Made by a program: the position numbers and the translations under genes. A stretch of DNA of 64,000 nt, from contig CM070874.1 in NCBI GenBank assembly GCA_036365515.1, positions 218,410,942 to 218,474,941 of the forward strand, read 5' to 3'. Origin of the DNA: Torymus aiolomorphi (taxonomy: Eukaryota > Arthropoda > Insecta > Hymenoptera > Torymidae). The notes below the pieces were generated by a model. That model was not told where the DNA came from, made no database searches, and saw nothing but the letters and a program-made list of their open reading frames with translations. Positions 1-12,269 of the stretch are shown piece by piece; within the stretch, counting starts at the first letter, position 1, and each line of letters begins with the position of its first letter.

Positions 1-194
1 CTTAACATTCTTGTATACAATTTGTAATAATTATCTGAATCTTGTGTAGAAAATATTTACAGAGAACTTCTCTGAAAAATTTTGACGTCTCCCACCGTGA
101 GAAAATTATAAATTAGATTAACTGAGCACTTTTTTCACAACAATAACACATCATTTCTGTTTTTTTCTGTATTCTAATCTTCATTTTGCATAAT
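1..194. other. Flanking part of RAD51 tandem unit A
   Basis: This stretch matches 36115-36329 closely (shared segments include the runs around 'cagagaact', 'gacgtctcccaccgtgag' and 'aataacacatcat'). It is the downstream flank of the RAD51-derived duplicated unit. In unit B this flank continues directly into the DNA seen here at 19063. In unit A the two halves are separated by the MULE and the TTAA element. Confidence 0.75.
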
Positions 195-202
195 CTTTTA
201 AG

Positions 203-1708
203 GAATCCCCGAAGATTTGCCAAATAGAAGAAATAACCACCAATAGGAGTGCGGGGCGCATTATAACAACCGTCAATCAGACGCTCCGTCCAACGGAATG
301 TTTTCTTTTCGGAGTCAACTTCGCGTTACCAACGGTAACGTCTTAAGCCATTGCTTAATTAACTTCGTAAGTAAAACTTAAGTAATTACCTGGAAAAAAA
401 ACGATAATCAAGTATTAAATTGAGAAATTACTTCAGTAATTTCTTAAGAAATAAGTCTAATATTTTACTAATGACTTCAGCAATTACTTAAGAAATTACT
501 TCAGAAATAAGTCTGTTATTTAAGTAATAGCTTAAGTAATTACTTAAGAAACAAGTCTGATATTTCAGTAAAAACTTGAGATATTACTCCTACAGAGGGT
601 TTTTTGACCCGCTGAACTCGTTATTAGATCTATTTAGTGTAGGTCTTCACGCGCATGCCCAGAAGACGATTTTCGCGAAAATGAAAGCCTTTATGCTGAG
701 TTTATTTTCGAGGTCTATTCAAATGTATAATTGCACCTACATACCCAAAGGACAACTTTTGCGCAAAATAAATCTTTTATCGCGGATCTAAGACTACCTA
801 ATCGGGAAGTACTACTCAGGCCTTCGTAGCGCATAAATCGTCTCGCGGCTATGCGCGCGAAGTCGTACACTTAAATAGTCCGAAAATCGAGTTTGTCGGT
901 ACGAAAAGCTACTATAGGCATTCTGAGATTCTTTCTGAAAGATATATGATTTGCGCAAGAAATATCTCCTGGCCATGAGCTTGCAGTGATACACTGAAAT
1001 ACATTTAATAAACGAGTTCACCGGGTCACAAAAACCTCTAGGTTATTTATCAGTAACTTATAAATTCTGAAAATCAGGAAAAGTAATAAAATATTTAATT
1101 AAAACTTTTCTTTTTCATTAAAAATACACTTACCCTCCGAAAAATCTTTTCCCTTTTGCGGCTGTAAAGAAAAAAATTGAGCCACTATACACCTGAAAGA
1201 AGAAAGATGTAAAGGCATATCTATCATGCCCTTGCCGTTGGAAGAGATGATGTTTACCACGGACGTAACATTTCACGCGGTTTGTGATGGTTTTCTAGGT
1301 ACGAAAATTGCTATTATACTTCATACTTTTGAAGGTTCTGATAGCAGATATTTCTTTGCTTTGAAAAGTGACTCAAAAGTCGGTACGTTAGGATATCAGT
1401 GAACTCCAATATCACGATTCCTCGTTTCCCTGAACGCCAACGCAGCAGCAGACAGAAGCACCAGCCAGATACTGAGTGGAATTCGACGATAGTCTTGGGC
1501 TTACCTTTCTTGATGCCATGTAAAAGAAAGGCCGTACATGCCTCACTTGTATCATCAAAATTATGTGAAGCGAAAATTAGATACCAACGTAGTACATCCT
1601 CCGACGTTGCAAATCGTGTTATTAACTCCAGTTTTTGCCCAGAAAAAGTGCTTGTGCTACATATTGGGCTAAAAATGACTCCTCTATTTCAGAGACAAGT
1701 AACGCTCC
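203..1708 (+). repeat. MULE left terminal inverted repeat
   Basis: Reverse complement of 15341-16897 with high identity by eye. The left copy lacks about 70 bp present in the right copy (right copy near 15757-15830) and carries about 18 bp near 284-301 that the right copy lacks. Similarity stops after the run 'gacaagtaacgctc' (about 1708). An open frame spans 1399-1857, but its counterpart in the other TIR differs mostly by amino-acid changes, so I do not call it a gene. Confidence 0.85.
340..590. repeat. Subterminal palindromic TTACTTAAG-type repeats of the MULE
   Basis: Repeated short palindromic motifs (taattacttaag, aagaaataagtct, atttcagtaa) recur five or six times over 250 bp in both TIRs (mirror copy at about 16510-16760). 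Position just inside the termini fits a transposase-binding array; this role is inferred, not shown. Confidence 0.5.
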
Positions 1709-3021
1709 TAGCTTTATCGACCACCTATTTGAGGCTTGAAGAACTACGCACATCGTACGTTAACGTTATTATTGGTTTTCAACCTTTTCCTAACGTTATT
1801 ATTGATGTCGCCGATAATACAGATTACTCTCTTCATAACGTATTATTTTACTGGTAAGTATACCCTCAGGATGTTACCTCTAGTGTATTTAAGTAGCATT
1901 AATCAATATTCTTTAATATTGAATTTAAAATTGATGATGAACATGAAATAGTATAGATTGTGCAACAAGAGGAGAAAATAAGCTATTTCCAACGATCGTA
2001 AAATGGTCAACACGAGTTCGAGTCGAGGGCGCTGACGGCGCCCAAGAAGGCGACGAGTGCTGAATATACCTTACCCGAGTCTGAAATAGCTCTTCTTCCC
2101 ATGTGACACACCGTATTTTTTTCAACGAGTGCCTTTTTACATGCATAAAAGTTAGGTAGGTGATCGAGCATTTCGAGCCGTGCACAACATAGTTAAAAAT
2201 GATTATATCTTGTTAATATTTTACTTCAAATATGCGCGCTCTTTTTATATCAATTATATATTATAAATTATAAATATCCATTATTTTGTAAAAGAGGGCC
2301 ATCAGGAAAATATAAAGATTATGTGTAAAAATAGAAAAATAAACTAGGGTTGCTGTGCTATGTAAGAAAGTTCATTTTTACATAATAGGCACGACCGTAA
2401 TGCTCAGAAAAACCTTATAATTTTGCTATTGCAAAATTCGCAACACTTTGTTTTCATAATATTTATCATTACAAATATAAATACAGCTGCAGTAAAATTT
2501 AAATAAAAATTATTATGCATTTACTTTTACAGATTTACTGTTTCTTTCTTGTAAAAGGTTTGTATTTGAATTATAATAATAAATAAATCAATTTTACACA
2601 TTATATAGATACATGAAGATAACTTTTTAATTAGTCTATGATGCATATAAATTTATTAACTATTAATTGATATGATTAAACTGCACATAGGAATGTTGAA
2701 TATAAGTACCAAGATAATTGTTTTTGTTTTTATTTATGAAAATGTTAAATATAATAAAATATTCGTTTCAATTTTATCCACTACTTATGTATTTGTAATT
2801 TTTGTGTAAAGTAGAATCCTGTTGAATAACATAAGGAAAACTACTGTTTTCTTTACTCCTGATTTAATATTAATTAAAAAAATACAAAGGTCAATTTTAT
2901 ACAGTTTTAACGAAAGGTGGGGACTGGGCTGGCCGCTCGGGAAAACAATGTTCGCGGGTGTTCCTAACTGCATATATACAATCTCATTTACGAAAAAATA
3001 CTCGTGGCACATATTCATACA
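1709..3021. other. MULE interior, no gene seen
   Basis: AT-rich spacer between the left TIR and the first MITE. It includes a short GC-richer patch at about 1985-2110. I see no coding similarity on either strand; open frames here are short. Confidence 0.5.
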
Positions 3022-3806
3022 CACGGAGAGAAAAATTTCAGTAAAAATTACAAAAAGTTCCGCAATTTTTACTGAACTTTTCGGTACTGTGGTAACAGAC
3101 TGCCAAAATGAGCGGATTTACTTGACTTTCTATACTTTTTATAGAATTTTCAGTAAAAATTACCGAACTGTTCAGTAACTTTTAAGAGAAGGTTTGGAAG
3201 TTTTCGTTGGCGTAACGCGCGATGGCGCTGTTGACTGTTGTGCGCATGCGCGTTCTTGAATTTCAGCGAGAATTACCGTGCACAACCGGTAGATGGCGAA
3301 TATTGAAACTCGCAAGTGACCACGACTTTCCTCAGTTAGTATATAAGTCCGCTGAGTTTCTAAAGTTCATATGTAAGCGTTTGCATATTGCAAAATGTAA
3401 GGCATTACTTAGGTTATGTGTAGTATAGTAGTTAGATATGTTTAGAACTTTAGATATAAAAATTTCCTATGTATAAGCGGCGTGCATATTTACATCTTAT
3501 CTTACACCACAAGGAAAGCAACACTGGATTCCCAACTATTAAAATGGCGATAAGTGCGATTAATATAAATTATTCCCATAAATAGATAAATTTTTTTTAA
3601 TTACCATATTCGCCATATTCTATAAAATTTATAACTCAAAAAAGAGTAAAAATTACGGAACGGTTCAGTAAAAAGTAAGTGCTTAGAAAAACTACCGAAC
3701 TGTTCTGTAAAATTTACAAAAATGTCAGTCTGTTACCATAGTACCGTGAAGTTCGGTAAAAATTATCGAACTTTTTGTAATTTTTACTGAAAATTTTCTC
3801 TCCGTG
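3022..3806. mobile_element. MITE with CACGGAGAG terminal inverted repeats
   Basis: Starts cacggagagaaaaatttcag and ends with its inverse (ctgaaaattttctctccgtg). The two arms match over roughly 160 bp each (3022-3180 and 3640-3806) around a unique core with a GC-richer stretch at 3200-3300. No transposase is encoded, so it is a non-autonomous element. A target duplication is not clear. Confidence 0.75.
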
Positions 3807-5048
3807 CACTAATACAGCGAAAGGGAGAGAAACAGAAGGAAAAGGCTCAACACTAATGCACTCGTCAACGGCAATCTGGCTCTTCTTTTTGTCTTCGCGC
3901 CTTGACCTTATAGCACCGCGTGCATGAGGGAGCGCGCGAAGTACTATTGCCGCAGTCGTACATTAGTACGGTCATTATATTTTAATAATTATATGATCTT
4001 TGGAAAGTTTTATTAATTTTTTCGATCTTATCTATAGCTATTGTATTTAATATTGCTGTGTCGAATCAAATTCTGTTAAATAATAATAGAAAATTGACTA
4101 TATAAGGTGTATTTAGTCGTTTAAAATCGTTTTTATAGGTCTAACGCGCCAGGAATGAAAATGTTAAATGGGAAAAAGTGTTGTTTAAATATTATCTACA
4201 ACTTTTGTATTTAATATTTGTTTGTTAACTCAGATCCTGTAGAGTACTAATTTCCAAAAATCAACTATTTTTTTATGTTTTTAGCTGTTTTTCTCCATTG
4301 TATTGAAAAATATTGCTCGTAGCAAAAAATATTCAACAAGAAAAATATGTCTTTAATTAGTTTTAGCAAATACATGAGTCAGATTTTTACTAAAAATTAA
4401 TTTTGTACATATTAAGCTTAAAAATCGATTTTTTAATATTCTTATTTGCTCTGGCATTTTTGTAATTTTCGACGGATTTGGCTCGGTAGAGAACAATCAG
4501 TTACCTATAATTAGACGAGTATCTGGTCCAAAATTTGTTCGGATCTATGGAAAATTCGCTGAGAAAATCGAGAAACTTGATTACATACGTTATACAGACA
4601 TACACACATCACAGAAAACGCTTAGAACACACTCATTTTGGGTGGAAAATACTTTTTATCTATTAAATTGTTAGTTTTTGAAATCAATTTTCGCTCTGGT
4701 GAAATTATAAGGCTCTCCCGAGCAGCGGTCGTGCCTAAAAATAGTAAAAGTGTGTATGGATACATGCTAGGCCAGTGAGCTGCATGGACACCACCATTAT
4801 ATTAATCAATGATATTGATAATTTTACTAATTTTTAATAACTAGACTACTACATTATTATATAAATAATAAGGCATATAAATATAGAATTATTGAATTTA
4901 TTAACATGTATTAATTAATTAACTAACAAACTAATTGATTAAAAAAATTAACTTAAAAACTAACAAAATAATTAGTTAATTAATCATCAATAAACAATTT
5001 TTCAAGAAATATCTTGAAATAAAAATTTTTTTACATATATAATAGGAT
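3807..5048. other. AT-rich MULE interior, no gene seen
   Basis: Mostly A/T with no convincing open frame. The segment 4440-4760 has a more balanced composition and may be a remnant of another repeat, but I cannot name it. The Myb/SANT-like gene ends at the right edge of this stretch. Confidence 0.4.
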
Positions 5049-6231
5049 TATTTTTTTAATTTATTTTCACTCACTTCATATTGTTGACTAAGCCTAAATT
5101 CTTCATATAAAGCTTCAGCCTTTGCCGCTCTCAATTTATATTTAAGGATTTTTTTTCTAATTCCTGACATTCTCGATGATGTTCAACATTCTCTTCAGTC
5201 TCTTTTAATTTTGTTTTCAATGTCATATCTTCTAGAATCAGACAAAAAGTATCATTTGTATTTTAAACATAGTAAAAATTATATAAGTAGATGTTTCTAT
5301 AATATTTAGATATTACTATATAAAATTAATTATTTTAGTACCTTTCAGGTCAAGATTTGTTTTTGCTCCGTTTCCACTATCATTATTGGTATAGGCTGAT
5401 GCTGATAATGGGATGCCTGCATCACCTTAAAAAGAATTCATATTTTATATTACTAGCCAAATCCATGCGCGCTGGGCGCGCTCTATGTACTTTTTTTCTT
5501 AAACATGTAAAGAACAATTTATTCCTTATAAGCCGGAAATCTTTTTATTTTAATTTTGATGCATCTTTAATAATTGATATAATACTGTAGTATATTTACT
5601 CTTAACGAATACAAAATTTTGAGGCTAGAAACTATAAGCTTTCGATAGCAACCGCGGGACATACTCAAACTATTATAAAATATTAATTCAAATTGTAGTA
5701 AATTTTGTAATAGTTTGAGTACGTCTCCCGGTTACTATAAATACAGTAATTTTTCCTAGACCATTTTTCTCAGTGTATTTATATGAAATTAAATGCAAAA
5801 ATTGTTTCCATTCTAATTAATGCGCTACTGCTTCGGTCACAAAAAAAGAATAAAAGTGTTATATAAATAAAATATATTTACCGAGGGAAGAGGACGACCT
5901 TTCCGGATTCGATTCGAATACATTTTTATTGTTGTAAAAGAATTTCTTGAGCTGCTCTATGTTCCGCTAGAACCAAATATTTATCATATTAATTTTACAT
6001 AATAATATAGTATTTTTTATAGTAATATTTCAAAAAATATAGTAAATATCGCATACCTTTTGAATCATCAATTTTCTGATTATAATCGTTCACTACTTCT
6101 AACCACGATTTTTCCTTTTCTTCAACTGCAGTTGAGCTTCGCTTACTACTCAATAATATCTCGTGAGACGTTATAATATCTACAAACAGGTTCTTTTCTT
6201 TATTTAGAAAGTTTTTTCGAGTATACGACAT
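5049..6231 (-). CDS. Myb/SANT-like coiled-coil protein encoded by the MULE (four exons)
   Basis: Predicted exons, minus strand: 6231-6057 (ATG at 6231), 5966-5882, 5425-5342 and 5231 to 5131 or 5049. Splice sites are AG|GT-type throughout. Exon 1 (starting MSYTRKNFLNKEK) and exon 2 (RNIEQLKKFYNN) together look like the Myb/SANT-like DNA-binding domain common in insect transposon accessory proteins: a basic start, a conserved W in KSWLEVV, then the QLKKFY helix. Exon 3 is a Gly/Ser/Asn linker. Exon 4 is a Glu/Lys-rich probable coiled coil. The exon 1-2 junction is out of frame by one base as I parse it. Exon 4 reaches a TGA at 5131 unless the A8 run near 5148 is shifted, after which the coiled coil continues (LKYKLRAAKAEALYEEF) to 5049. 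So it is either slightly decayed or my splice choice is off. It is divergent from the transposase and shares its upstream region. Function as a transposition helper is inferred. Confidence 0.55.
5645..5742. repeat. Short inverted repeat (hairpin) in intron 2 of the Myb/SANT-like gene
   Basis: Left arm around gggacatactcaaactatta and right arm around taatagtttgagtacgtctc are near-perfect inverse copies separated by about 25 bp. It looks like a minimal foldback element; no target duplication is clear. Confidence 0.55.
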
Positions 6232-6373
6232 CGTGGTATTCTTGTCTTAACGAAAGATTAAATTGGTTGGGTTACAAGCAATCAATGAACAGGATTCACA
6301 GGACTAGAAGATGCGTTGAGTCGATGCCTAGCAGCGCGCATCACTTGTCTTTCGCATACTATGTATATACCTA

Positions 6374-6644
6374 CACCGAAAAAAATTTGGCACGGCGTCT
6401 GTTTCCATCACAGTTCGTCAGCGCCCCCTTCGCTGCGTGTGTCAGACCACCCACTTTTGGCACAGCGTTTGTCCCTAACGGGAGAGGAGCTGCGCCAGTA
6501 CGGGGCGCGCGATGCTTTTACGGGACAGGAGCTGTGCCAGTATGGGGCAGGAGATGTGCCGAACCGCGGTACAACATTCGACCCTACTTTCGGCATAGCG
6601 TATGTACTTATCGGGTCAGCTGGAGTGCCAAATTTTTTTCAGTG
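6374..6644. mobile_element. GC-rich MITE with TA target duplication
   Basis: Ends are caccgaaaaaaatttggcac and its inverse (one mismatch), flanked by TA at 6372-6373 and 6645-6646, as in Tc1/mariner-derived MITEs. The interior is unusually GC-rich and contains repeated units with 'ggagctgcgccagtacgggg'-like runs. It sits in the shared upstream region of the two divergent MULE genes. Overlapping open frames here on both strands are composition artefacts. Confidence 0.7.
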
Positions 6645-7008
6645 TATAGTAGTCTTAATTTGCGCGTTACGCGTGCTACGATCCTTCATCTTCTATTTTC
6701 CTTCATTTGAGGTTTAAGTGGGAGATTTGATCAAATTTCATTAGGATACTATTATCACTTTATCAAATTGTGAAAATAATATTTTTTAAAAGTATACTTA
6801 TAGAAAAAATATCATATTGGGAGTTCAAGATTGCGGTTGTAATAAATAAAGTCAGAATTTCATTTCCTTAATATAATAATAGTAGAGTTATATTATAGGT
6901 TTGTTTATGTAAAAGAACAAAAACACAAAAACTCAATAGATTTGCAAATATTTTGCTTACAATTTCGACTCCATATCGGTATTAGCATTTTTCATAGTGA
7001 AAAGTCGA
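6645..7008. promoter_or_regulatory. Candidate upstream region of the MULE transposase gene
   Basis: AT-rich stretch between the MITE and the first in-frame ATG of the transposase (7009). With 6232-6372 it separates the two divergent genes, so it should carry their promoters. I could not identify a convincing TATA or initiator. Confidence 0.3.
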
Positions 7009-7646
7009 ATGTTATGGATGGAAGCGGAAATTCGTTACTTCGTGGTTTCCACCACGAGGGATATAATTACTCCTCAAAAAATGCAGAAAAGACGAGGTGA
7101 TGTTTATACTTTGACTGCTACGAGAAATAAATTGAAAATCTTTCATAACAAATATGGTATATGTTTTCTTAAATGTTATTATGCTGATTGTTTTTTTATA
7201 GGTTAAATATGAATAACGTAAAGTTTGAATTAATATTTTACACACACGACATTTATTATTATTATTATTATTATAATTTAATCTATTTCAGAAACCGATT
7301 TTTCAAATCAGATGTTTTGTTCTTTAAACACTATCTATAAGCTATTATGGTTTTATACAATCATATATATAGGAATCAAATAGGATCTAATAAATTTTTT
7401 TGATTTCGCGTATTAAAAATATTTATTATCCTGTAGGTATGGATGTATCAAACCAGGGTGTAAAGTGAAACTTTACATTGCAGCCAACCATGATATTAAT
7501 ACTATCAACATTGTTGGATCACATATATGTTTGCAGAGTACACATGAGCCTTTAGAGAAAGAATTATTACGACAAAAATTGAAGGGAAACGCTTCAACAG
7601 CGATTGCTGGTTCATCCAAACAAATTTTCGACGAAACATACTTGCA

Positions 7647-8534
7647 GTAAGTTTTCGTTTAAAATAAATGTTTAATGAATTTTAGACTTGAGAAAAACTA
7701 TTAGCTAAACTTATCCTACATTTTCTAATTATTAAAACTCACAATATCCATAACACGAATTTCCTTTAAAATTGCTTAGTAATGCCCAAAATTACATTTA
7801 TACGAGACATTAAACTGAATTCATATAACTTTCTGTATACTTTGATATATTAAAATGGTGCTATACTATACATGTCCAAATAAAAAGCCTTTCTATTTCT
7901 CTAAATAAAAGTCATGCATATGATATGCAAAAGTCATTTCGATTTCAAAATAGCCATATTTTGCCAGGTCTTACGACATGAATCATTTGCTTATTTGTTG
8001 ATAGTGCAGTTGCATTTGTTTTTCACCGATATTTTTACCGGCTTGGAGAGGTAGCGCGCCAAATATGCAACTGATAATAATAATAATGCATATTGATAAT
8101 TAATTTAACGATGCCATATTTCTACAACTTTCATATTTATCAATAAGTATTTATGTGTGTGTGTATGTGTGCGTGCGTGCGTGCGTGCCTACGCGCGTGC
8201 AATTACTGGTAATTCTTCAAAAAAACCGTTGTGGTCGATAAGTAAGAATCTACAGTTTTATCATTTTATCTGATTTTAGAACAAGGTTATTTTATGAAAA
8301 TACTAATAGAATCATTCCGCAAAAATTTCTAAGTATATTACTTGCATGTACGGAGGGCTTAATTGACCTATTTTTTTAAAATAAATATTTAAAGTCAGTT
8401 TAATAAATAATGAATTTAGGTTGATTTTGGACTGCACATCACAATATTTTCTTTCTCCTTCTGTAAATGCGTTGGGAAAAAATAGTAAGAAAAATTGTAT
8501 TTAAAGTATACTTATTAATTAATATTTTCATCAG
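7647..8534 (+). other. Transposase intron 2
   Basis: Starts gtaagt and ends tcatcag, canonical sites. AT-rich, with a mixed GT/GC dinucleotide tract at about 8153-8200. No gene seen inside. Confidence 0.6.
8153..8200. repeat. (GT)n/(GC)n microsatellite
   Basis: Alternating tg followed by gcgtgc units, within transposase intron 2. Confidence 0.85.
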
Positions 8535-9221
8535 AAATAAACATCTATCGACATTTGGAGCCTACCCTCAATTTGAGCGAATAATTCAACTCACAAAAAA
8601 GACGACTCAGGCGAATCAAGGCGTTAAACCGAAATACAGCAGTATTAAAGCATTCCATGAACATTTACAAGAATATCCGTTTTTATTGACGTATAACGAT
8701 AAAGACAATGAAATGTCAATTGAAGAATATTTATTACAATCTTCATCTGGAATGTGCCATACGATACTGTATGACAGTAAACTATTTGCGGAATTCGTAA
8801 ATGAATGTGAAATTTTTGTAGACGGGACATTTAAAATAAGTCCGGATATTAAAGGTGTACAGCAAGTGGTTACTATGATGGCTAAAAAGTGTAACACTGT
8901 AAGTTGTATAAAATATTTTTAATGGCAAAAGTTCATAAATATTAAGTAAAATATTTTCACTTTTATTGCAGGTTGTACCAGTTGCATGGATTATTATGAG
9001 TAGGCGTACAACAAAGTCATACAAGGCTATATGGCAACATCTGAAGAAAAATTTTCATAAATTTGCTCCAAGGAAATTCAGTTGCGACTTCGAGAAAGCT
9101 CTCATCAAGTCAATAAGAGATGAATTTCCAGGAGTCCGAATTGTTGGGTGTCATTTTCACTTTTCTCAAGTAAGACTGCATTTAATCATACCTATTTTTT
9201 ATTTTTATTTAAAGAAATCGC

Positions 9222-9364
<143 letters not shown>

Positions 9365-9789
9365 CCTCTGTCACTTCGACGTCCACTCTGTTACGGAGAA
9401 GACCTCTTCCAAGTCAACTGGGCATGACGGCATCTTGGTGCTAATGTTGAAGCTGATTGCGCCAAGCGTGTTACCCGGCCTCACCAAGCTTTTCAATTAC
9501 TCTTTGCCCACGCTATCAAGGCCAAGCCCAGGTGACAAGCAGGCGGTTATTAATGATGGCGGCTGAATCTTGGATTAGCTACGTTCGGCTTCGAGAGTTC
9601 CTCAGAGCAGCGTTCTGGGGCCCCTGCTTTTCGCAACCTTCATTAACGATTTTCCGGCCGCTGTTCGCTTTGTCAAGTTAATGATCTTCGACGATGATAC
9701 TCAGTTATACATCCACTTCTTCTCGGCCAAGATCTTCAGTTATACTGTCGACTGGGAGACCCACGCAAGGGTTGTGACGTGCAAGGTTG

Positions 9790-10222
9790 GGGGGGGGGTC
9801 CAGAGTTTCGACGATTCACTATAAAATTGAAGTCAACCCTAGATGTTCTCCATTCCGACATAAGCTACCGCAGATTGTGCAAAATTTCGAATTTCTAAAT
9901 TACGAAAATCATATTTTCGAATGTAACAATTCACCTACTGTCAAAAACATCGAATGTCATCAATACGATTTCGAAGCAAATATAACCTGTTTCTAATGAT
10001 TTATTTCGAAATATCTTTATTGTATCCCTATTAAAATTCTATTAATGAAATTCGATGTTTTGGACAGTAGGTGAATTGTTACATTCGAAAATATGATTTT
10101 CGTAATTTAGAATTTCGAAATTTGGCACAATCTGCAGTAGCTTATGTCGGAATGCAGAACGTCTAGAGTTGACTTCAATTTTATAGTGAATCGGCGAAAC
10201 TCTGGACCCCCCCCCCCCCCCC
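9790..10222. mobile_element. MITE with poly-G/poly-C tips and 8-bp target duplication
   Basis: Begins with a G run then gtccagagtttcg and ends with the inverse and a long C run. Arms of about 170-200 bp match each other. The 8-bp direct repeat caaggttg flanks it exactly (9782-9789 and 10223-10230). The duplication length suggests a hAT or MULE relative. It interrupts the LINE fragment, so it is younger than that insertion. Confidence 0.8.
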
Positions 10223-11093
10223 CAAGGTTGTCGACATGCTTTCCACACTGAGGTTCCATGGCTGTACTGCGACACTATCCCATACATCAGGAAGCATTTT
10301 ATAGAGAACCGCATCTCTCCTCGATTCAATTATGCGTATCCAATCTATCACCATAACAACGGGACGCGCATAAAGAAGCTGGAGATGGCACTGAACGTCT
10401 GGATGGACCTTGGCTGGCTCTCAGCGTATATGTAACGTCTATATATTCTATAGGCCTTCAAGCTTTGAAGGTCGTCATCAACGCACACCCGCCCGATCTT
10501 CTGGAGAGATTCGCCGCCGGCTGTAGCTGGACGTTTATGTTCTCCCCTCACCACACACCCCTCTTGAGGTATTTGTACCATTTCTTTCGCGCACCAAGAC
10601 CTTCTGAAACTCATTCACCCTCATGGCTATCGCCCTGCTCAACACTTTCCCGGGCCTCCAACTCGCTCCGGTGAATCTCACGGCATTCAAACGTGTCTTG
10701 CGAGACACGCTTTTAAACCGCGATGTGGCGGACTGGACACAGGTCGTGAACGAACGCCTGGGGTCCAGTCTCCTTTACGGCCCTACGGTGGCATCCCCCC
10801 CCCCCCCCCCCGAGCAACCCTCTGTGTGCGTGATTGTAGATCTGTATCGTATTATATCGTCGCTTCCACCAATTCTTTTTTTTATACCTTTATATCATGT
10901 TATTTTACACCCTTCATATTATGCCATTTATGCTACTCGTTTCGGTACTGTACTTTTTGTAACTCCATTGTATTCATATTGTTACTCGCCAGTCGCCAAT
11001 CACTTTTCCATTATATCAAGCTATACACATATTGTTGTTTTTAACTGTAAGCTTTACTTGTATTTTTTTCTTGGTAGGCTCCTCCCCTCTCTT

Positions 11094-11140
<47 letters not shown>
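11094..11140. repeat. (CT)n simple repeat at LINE 3' side
   Basis: CT dinucleotides then ctat/ctgt units, in transposase intron 4. Confidence 0.9.
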
Positions 11141-11146
<6 letters not shown>

Positions 11147-11737
11147 GTCTACAGTCGCACTAATCACACAATTAGATAAGATATTGTGGATAGACCGAAA
11201 TCATAAAAAATATATTTAACACGCATTCTTTCTTTTTCAAGATTTTTTTTTGATCTTATAATTTACAATATAATAATTTATTAACTTTTTATCTTGAAAT
11301 ATAAATTGCATTCATTTTTACAGGCTATTAGTAAAAAGGCAAAATCAAAAGATTACCGTTTCTACTTGAAAACAAAGAAGGGTGAATATTCCGATGATCG
11401 GGAAATATTAAAAAAAATATTAGTTTTACCTTTGCTTCCTCCAGAAAAAATCCAGCAAGGATTGATCTAATTAAAACTCTTGCAGAGGAAAAATTTGCAA
11501 ATGATGGAAATAAGTTAATGAAGTGGAGAAAATTTTTACTTTATGTAAACAATGAGTGGATGAAAAAAGTTAAACCTGAAGTATTCAGCGTCTTCAACGA
11601 AGTAGATAGGACTAATAATTTCCTGGAGTCCTACCACAGGACACTGAATGATAAAATTCGGACGAAGCCTACTGTTAATAATTTTATTTGTAAGTGAAAG
11701 AAAAATGTATACCCATTACCATAAAAATATAAACCCG

Positions 11738-12073
11738 CACTCTTAAAAATTTTGTGTAAAATATGAATCCTGTGTAATTTAAGTTTTGTGTAAAATTTCT
11801 TGTGTAAAATGTACACAAGCGTGTGTAAAATGTATAATTTACACAAATTTTGTGTAAAATGTTTAATTTGCACAAATTTTGTGTATAACGTTCAATTTAC
11901 ACAAACTTTGTGTAAAATTTCAAATTACACAAATTTTTGTGTAAAACGGCGATTTGACAAAAATTGACTTACATCGAAGACGAGCATGATTTTACACAAA
12001 CTTTTGTGTCAAATAGGGAAATTCATATTTTACACAAAGTTTGTGTAAAATAGGGATAACATTTTTAAGACTG
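11738..12073. mobile_element. MITE built of GTGTAAAA motifs
   Basis: Ends are cactcttaaaaat and atttttaagactg (one mismatch when inverted). The interior is a series of direct and inverted tttgtgtaaaat motifs. It lies in transposase intron 5. It resembles the element at 22335-23107 in motif style but has different tips. No target duplication is clear. Confidence 0.6.
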
Positions 12074-12269
12074 CGCGTAAAAAAGTTTTGTTGCCAATAT
12101 ATTAACAATAGTATGGACGTAGTATTTGGTAATATATGGGCTATATTCACCTTACATGGACAATCCGTGGCTCGTGTATGGCCTGGCGCCAGAACCAAAT
12201 ATCAGACATGCTATTTCACATATAACGCCCATATATATCCCGATATATCGTTTTCTTAGAGTATGGGTA

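Larger units (their letters stand above)
9365..11155 (+). pseudogene. Degenerate LINE (CR1/Jockey-like) reverse-transcriptase fragment
   Basis: In transposase intron 4. Plus-strand pieces read as non-LTR RT: a KSTGHDGI-type motif near 9400, then VPQSSVLGPLLFATFINDFP followed by a catalytic-box relative FDDDTQLY (usual FADD) at about 9605-9715. After an interrupting MITE comes the post-RT region (PRFNYAYPIYHHN) and a C-terminal stretch near 10690-10790. Frames are broken many times. The 3' side ends in a CT/CTAT simple repeat (about 11094-11155), as many LINE tails do. Assignment to CR1/Jockey rather than another clade is tentative. Confidence 0.65.

Noticed and set aside
1399..1857. 152-codon ORF with a partner at 15321-15650
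   Set aside because: It is just the same TIR sequence read in both copies. Differences are mostly amino-acid changing, and it matches no family I know.
6267..6717. Overlapping ORFs on both strands
   Set aside because: They lie over the GC-rich MITE and result from its composition and internal repeats.
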